From positions 1-5,424 of the forward strand of contig JAKACS010000272.1 of NCBI GenBank assembly GCA_021821235.1: 5,424 nt of DNA, given 5' to 3'. A model generated the notes under the pieces. That model was not told the origin of the DNA. It did no database searches and saw only the letters and a program-made list of their open reading frames with translations. Made by a program: the position numbers and the translations under genes. Shown in pieces: positions 4,958 through 5,424 of the stretch. This stretch comes from Bacillota bacterium (GTDB lineage: Bacteria; Bacillota; Bacilli; Bacillales_B; DSM-18226). Each line of letters starts with the position of its first letter. The stretch's first letter is position 1.

Positions 4958-4985
4958 TTGCCAATTAAAATGGGCTGAATACTAT
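4958..4985 (+). promoter_or_regulatory. Candidate promoter of asnO
   Basis: TTGCCA (4958-4963) and TACTAT (4980-4985) with a 16-bp spacer resemble a sigma-A promoter with one and two mismatches. In B. subtilis asnO is sporulation-induced under sigma-E. AATACTAT (4978-4985) agrees with 5 of 7 defined positions of the sigma-E -10 CATACAnT, but no matching -35 is seen. The sequence does not decide between them. Confidence 0.35.
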
Positions 4986-5004
4986 AAAACATGTGTTTAG
5001 TATT
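4978..5004. repeat. Imperfect inverted repeat over the asnO promoter region
   Basis: AATACT (4978-4983) and AGTATT (4999-5004) form the outer arms. AAAC (4987-4990) and GTTT (4995-4998) can pair inside around ATGT, leaving a 3-nt bulge on the left. It covers the proposed -10 and start site, so it could be an operator or a structured leader. There is no T-run like that of a terminator (ATTTTACC follows). Confidence 0.35.
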
Positions 5005-5043
5005 TTACCATGCTCCATTTATTGGAGAGAGGAGGCTTTTATT

Positions 5044-5424
5044 ATGTGCGGAATCTCAGGCTGGACTGATTTCGGGCGTGATTTACGAAACGAAAAGAAC
5101 ATCCTTGAAGACATGGCAAACAGCTTGGAAAAGAGGGGGCCTGATGAGACGAATGTTTGGGCAAGTGTACACGCTGGATTTGGCCATAAACGGCTAATTG
5201 TCGTCGATCCGGAGGGTGGAAAACAGCCGATGACCAGACAGGCAAATGGGAGCGAGTACACGATTTGTTACAACGGCGAACTATATAATACCGAAGATAT
5301 TCGTAAAATCCTCCTTACTAAAGGATATTCCTTTAAAGGGCATTCTGATACAGAAGTCCTGTTATCTGCCTATATAGAATGGGCGGAGGAATGTGTGAAT
5401 TTTTTGAATGGTATTTATGTATTT
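5044..5424 (+). CDS. asnO: Asparagine synthetase (glutamine-hydrolysing), N-terminal part (partial, 3' end outside window)
   Basis: The frame is open to the window edge and gives 127 residues of an enzyme family usually of about 550-630. This part is the class II glutamine amidotransferase domain, which frees ammonia from glutamine for aspartate amidation in the C-terminal ATP-dependent synthetase domain. Visible catalytic signatures are Cys2 right after the start Met (the nucleophile once Met is removed), RGPDE (31-35), GHKRLIVVD with Arg50 (47-55), YNGELYN with Asn77 and Glu79 (76-82), and GHSDTE with Asp102 (99-104). The numbering closely follows E. coli AsnB Arg49, Asn74, Glu76 and Asp98. 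GGAGG (5031-5035) lies 8 nt before the ATG. A small hairpin, CTCCA-N5-TGGAG (5013-5027), sits directly upstream of it. Assignment as AsnO rather than AsnB or AsnH rests on position next to yisN and yisL; the enzyme class itself is secure. In B. subtilis AsnO is needed for normal sporulation. Confidence 0.9.
   Translation, partial: MCGISGWTDFGRDLRNEKNILEDMANSLEKRGPDETNVWASVHAGFGHKRLIVVDPEGGKQPMTRQANGSEYTICYNGELYNTEDIRKILLTKGYSFKGHSDTEVLLSAYIEWAEECVNFLNGIYVF

Noticed and set aside
5019..5261. Minus-strand frames of 67-80 codons opposite asnO
   Set aside because: They lie opposite the clear asparagine synthetase frame, which has an intact catalytic Cys2 and a strong ribosome binding site. They are shadows without recognisable domains.

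Overview
The window looks like chromosomal core sequence from an endospore-forming member of the Bacillaceae. The evidence is a complete set of GerP spore-coat/germination proteins, strong Shine-Dalgarno sites (AGGAGG, AGGTGATG), moderately low GC, and a gene order matching the addA - gerP - yisL - yisN - asnO neighbourhood of Bacillus. Compared with the B. subtilis order as I remember it, sbcD, sbcC and hlpB are absent between addA and gerPF, and yisI, yisK and wprA are absent around yisL. This suggests a Bacillus-like species outside the B. subtilis group. I see no mobile elements, RNA genes or CRISPR arrays.

Layout. The 3' 40% or so of addA (helicase-nuclease subunit A) enters from the left on the + strand and stops at 1463-1465. 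A strong hairpin (1469-1506) lies between it and the convergent gerP operon. On the - strand, reading from right to left, are gerPA (3591-3370), gerPB (3353-3105), gerPC (3060-2431), gerPD (2441-2259), gerPE (2256-1861) and gerPF (1749-1531). Just upstream of gerPA is an exact match to the sigma-K consensus (AC-N16-CATAAGATA), which fits late mother-cell expression. A second, near-consensus sigma-K-like element lies in the unusual 111-bp gap before gerPF. On the + strand from 3903 comes yisL, a four-helix membrane protein, ended by a terminator. Convergent to it is a DUF2777/YisN-like gene (4866-4303). Divergent from that gene, asnO begins at 5044 and runs off the right edge.

How the genes relate. 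AddA belongs to AddAB double-strand-break repair and is functionally unrelated to the rest. The six GerP proteins are known in Bacillus to be coat-associated and to allow germinants to pass to the inner-membrane receptors. Five of the six share one recognisable sequence unit, and GerPE carries it twice. AsnO-type asparagine synthetase is sporulation-linked in B. subtilis. The window is therefore mostly a sporulation neighbourhood beside a repair gene. Nothing here is a clearly new system. The most useful observations are the two sigma-K-like promoters, the shared GerP unit, and a Cys/His cluster in the YisN-like protein.
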